DNA from: Corynebacterium atrinae
GTDB taxonomy: Bacteria > Actinomycetota > Actinomycetes > Mycobacteriales > Mycobacteriaceae
Direction: 5' to 3'
DNA length: 64,000 nt
NCBI RefSeq assembly: GCF_030408455.1
Contig: NZ_CP046977.1
Coordinates: forward strand, 806,001-870,000
The position numbers and the translations under genes were made by a program. Positions 62,794-64,000 of this stretch are shown one piece after another. Within the stretch, counting starts at the first letter, position 1, and every line of letters starts with the position of its first letter. The notes under the pieces were generated by a model. That model was not told the DNA's origin. It did not search any database and saw only the letters and a program-made list of their open reading frames with translations.

Positions 62794-64000
62794 TCAGGGG
62801 CGCGCGGCAAGCCAACGGCGGTAGCGGCGCAGCGCCAGTTTCTGCCGTACCTGATCGGCGGCGAACATCAGCAAAGGATTGGCGTCGGGGCGCGTGGGCT
62901 TGCCGGCACCCACCCGTCGCAGCTGGGTGCGGATGCGGGCCATCGACATGGCCGAGGCGATGGCCTTGTCCTTGGCATTAATCGGGGCCAGCGTCACCTT
63001 TGCCTCAGCGTCGTGCTGCCACTTCTTCGGCAGGCCCGGGTCGACGGCCAGCGCCGAGCCCATGCCGACGACCGCGACGCCCTCGGCGAGGACTTGCTCC
63101 GCGACCGCCAAACGCGTGATACCTCCCGTGAGGATGAGAGGAAGGGGGCTCGTCGCCGCCAGCTCCGTGGCCAGCTCGAGGAAATAGGCCTCTCGGGCGA
63201 GCGTGCGCTCATCGGCGGAGGAGCCGGTCATCGCGGGGCTTTCGTAGCTGCCGCCGCTGAGCTCGACGAGGTCAACTCCCAGCGGCGCCAGCATGTCGAT
63301 GACGCGCCGGGCATCATCTGCGTCGAAGCCTCCGCGCTGGAAATCAGCGGAATTGAGCTTGACGGCGACGGCGAATCCCGGGTCAACTGAGGCGCGGATG
63401 GCCCGCACGATCTCGAGGAGCAAGCGGGCACGATTGTCCAGCGAGCCGCCCCACTCGTCGGTGCGCATGTTGCTCAGCGGCGACAGGAATTGGGACAACA
63501 GGTACCCGTGGGCGGCGTGGACCTCCACGCCGTCGAAGCCGGCCTGCTCGGCCAGCGACGCCGTGGTGGCGAAGCGGTCGATGGTCTCCCGGATCTGGGC
63601 GGCGGTCATTTCGGTCGGCACGGCGAAACGTCGACTTTGCTTGCCGACGTCCACGCGCCGTGCCGAGGGTGCCCACGCCACGCCCGGCATGTCCGCCATG
63701 ACCTGGCGCCCGGGATGGTTGATCTGCATCCACACCCGCGCGCCGCCGGACTTGGCAGCCTCTGCCCAACGGCGGAAGGGTTCGAGCGGCTGGTCGCCGT
63801 CGAGCACGATCCCGGCCGGTCCAGTCAACGCGGCATCGTGGACCATGACGTTTCCGGTGATGAGCAGGCCCGTGCCGCCCTTGCTCCAGCGTCGGTACAA
63901 GGTGGTCAGCTCTTCGCCGGGCAGCTGGCCCGGGGCGGCCATGTTCTCCTCCATTGCGGCTTTGGCGATGCGGTTGGGCAGCGTCGCGCCGTTGGCGAGG
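62794..64000 (-). CDS. NADH:flavin oxidoreductase, Old Yellow Enzyme family (N-terminus outside window)
   Basis: At least 402 residues, reading from the window end. An upstream piece LANGATLPNRIAKAAMEENM fits the usual OYE start (TLxNRIxxAPM). Then GLLITGNVMVHDAALTGP, GARVWMQINHPGRQ, FDGVEVHAAHGYLLSQFLSPLSNMRTDEWGGSLDNRARLLLEIV and GVDLVELSGGSYE. Contains the FMN and catalytic His-Asn/His-His region. No Fe-S domain follows, so it is the single-domain 2,4-dienoyl/xenobiotic reductase type. First gene of a stress operon with TetR and DJ-1. Confidence 0.9.
   Translation of the reverse strand, partial: LANGATLPNRIAKAAMEENMAAPGQLPGEELTTLYRRWSKGGTGLLITGNVMVHDAALTGPAGIVLDGDQPLEPFRRWAEAAKSGGARVWMQINHPGRQVMADMPGVAWAPSARRVDVGKQSRRFAVPTEMTAAQIRETIDRFATTASLAEQAGFDGVEVHAAHGYLLSQFLSPLSNMRTDEWGGSLDNRARLLLEIVRAIRASVDPGFAVAVKLNSADFQRGGFDADDARRVIDMLAPLGVDLVELSGGSYESPAMTGSSADERTLAREAYFLELATELAATSPLPLILTGGITRLAVAEQVLAEGVAVVGMGSALAVDPGLPKKWQHDAEAKVTLAPINAKDKAIASAMSMARIRTQLRRVGAGKPTRPDANPLLMFAADQVRQKLALRRYRRWLAARP

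Overview
This window looks like the chromosome of a Corynebacterium or close relative. The DNA is GC-rich, many genes start with GTG or appear leaderless, and gene order matches mycolic-acid actinobacteria: mazG / lytic transglycosylase / eno / ftsB-like / DUF501 / ppx; greA / DUF4307 / mca / uppS / coaA / glyA; fumC / glpX / DUF4245 / xseBA / ispH / ychF. No species is claimed.

Layout. 1-7.4 kb: the end of an HNH protein, an APC permease, then the conserved mazG-eno-ppx block and an unusual tRNA with a UAA anticodon. 7.5-11.4 kb: an M23 peptidase, a complete AbiE toxin-antitoxin operon with a palindromic promoter/operator, and a probably zinc-controlled surface protein. 11.4-16.5 kb: two CNNM/CorC-type genes (one frameshifted), a Bax-inhibitor-like protein, a large perfect hairpin, two paralogous lipoproteins and greA. 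16.6-26.2 kb: mycothiol amidase, an attenuator leader ahead of DAHP synthase, a prenyl transferase, coaA, glyA and a pabAB-pabC pair, so chorismate entry and folate synthesis lie close together. 26.1-35 kb: a GH13 hydrolase, two MFS transporters, two TetR regulators, phoH2 and a GNAT enzyme, with clear inverted-repeat operators. 35-47.4 kb: central metabolism (fumC, glpX), xseAB, ispH, rmuC, an AI-2E-type exporter, the metPS methionine/alanine importer and ychF.

47.4-60 kb is accessory. It contains an MmeI-like single-chain restriction-modification enzyme with a small membrane-protein partner, a decayed tyrosine integrase (several in-frame stops and frameshifts), a higBA locus whose toxin has two TAG codons, a phd/relE-like pair whose toxin also has a TAG, an orphan MNT nucleotidyltransferase, a HIT-like protein, a CPBP protease and two tandem paralogues resembling SUKH immunity proteins. 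The antitoxin reading frames are intact while the toxins and integrase are broken, mostly by TAG codons. 60-64 kb: LtrA, a YtoQ-type protein, an intact yefM-yoeB pair, and an operon of an Old Yellow Enzyme relative, a TetR regulator and a DJ-1/PfpI protein that runs off the end of the window.
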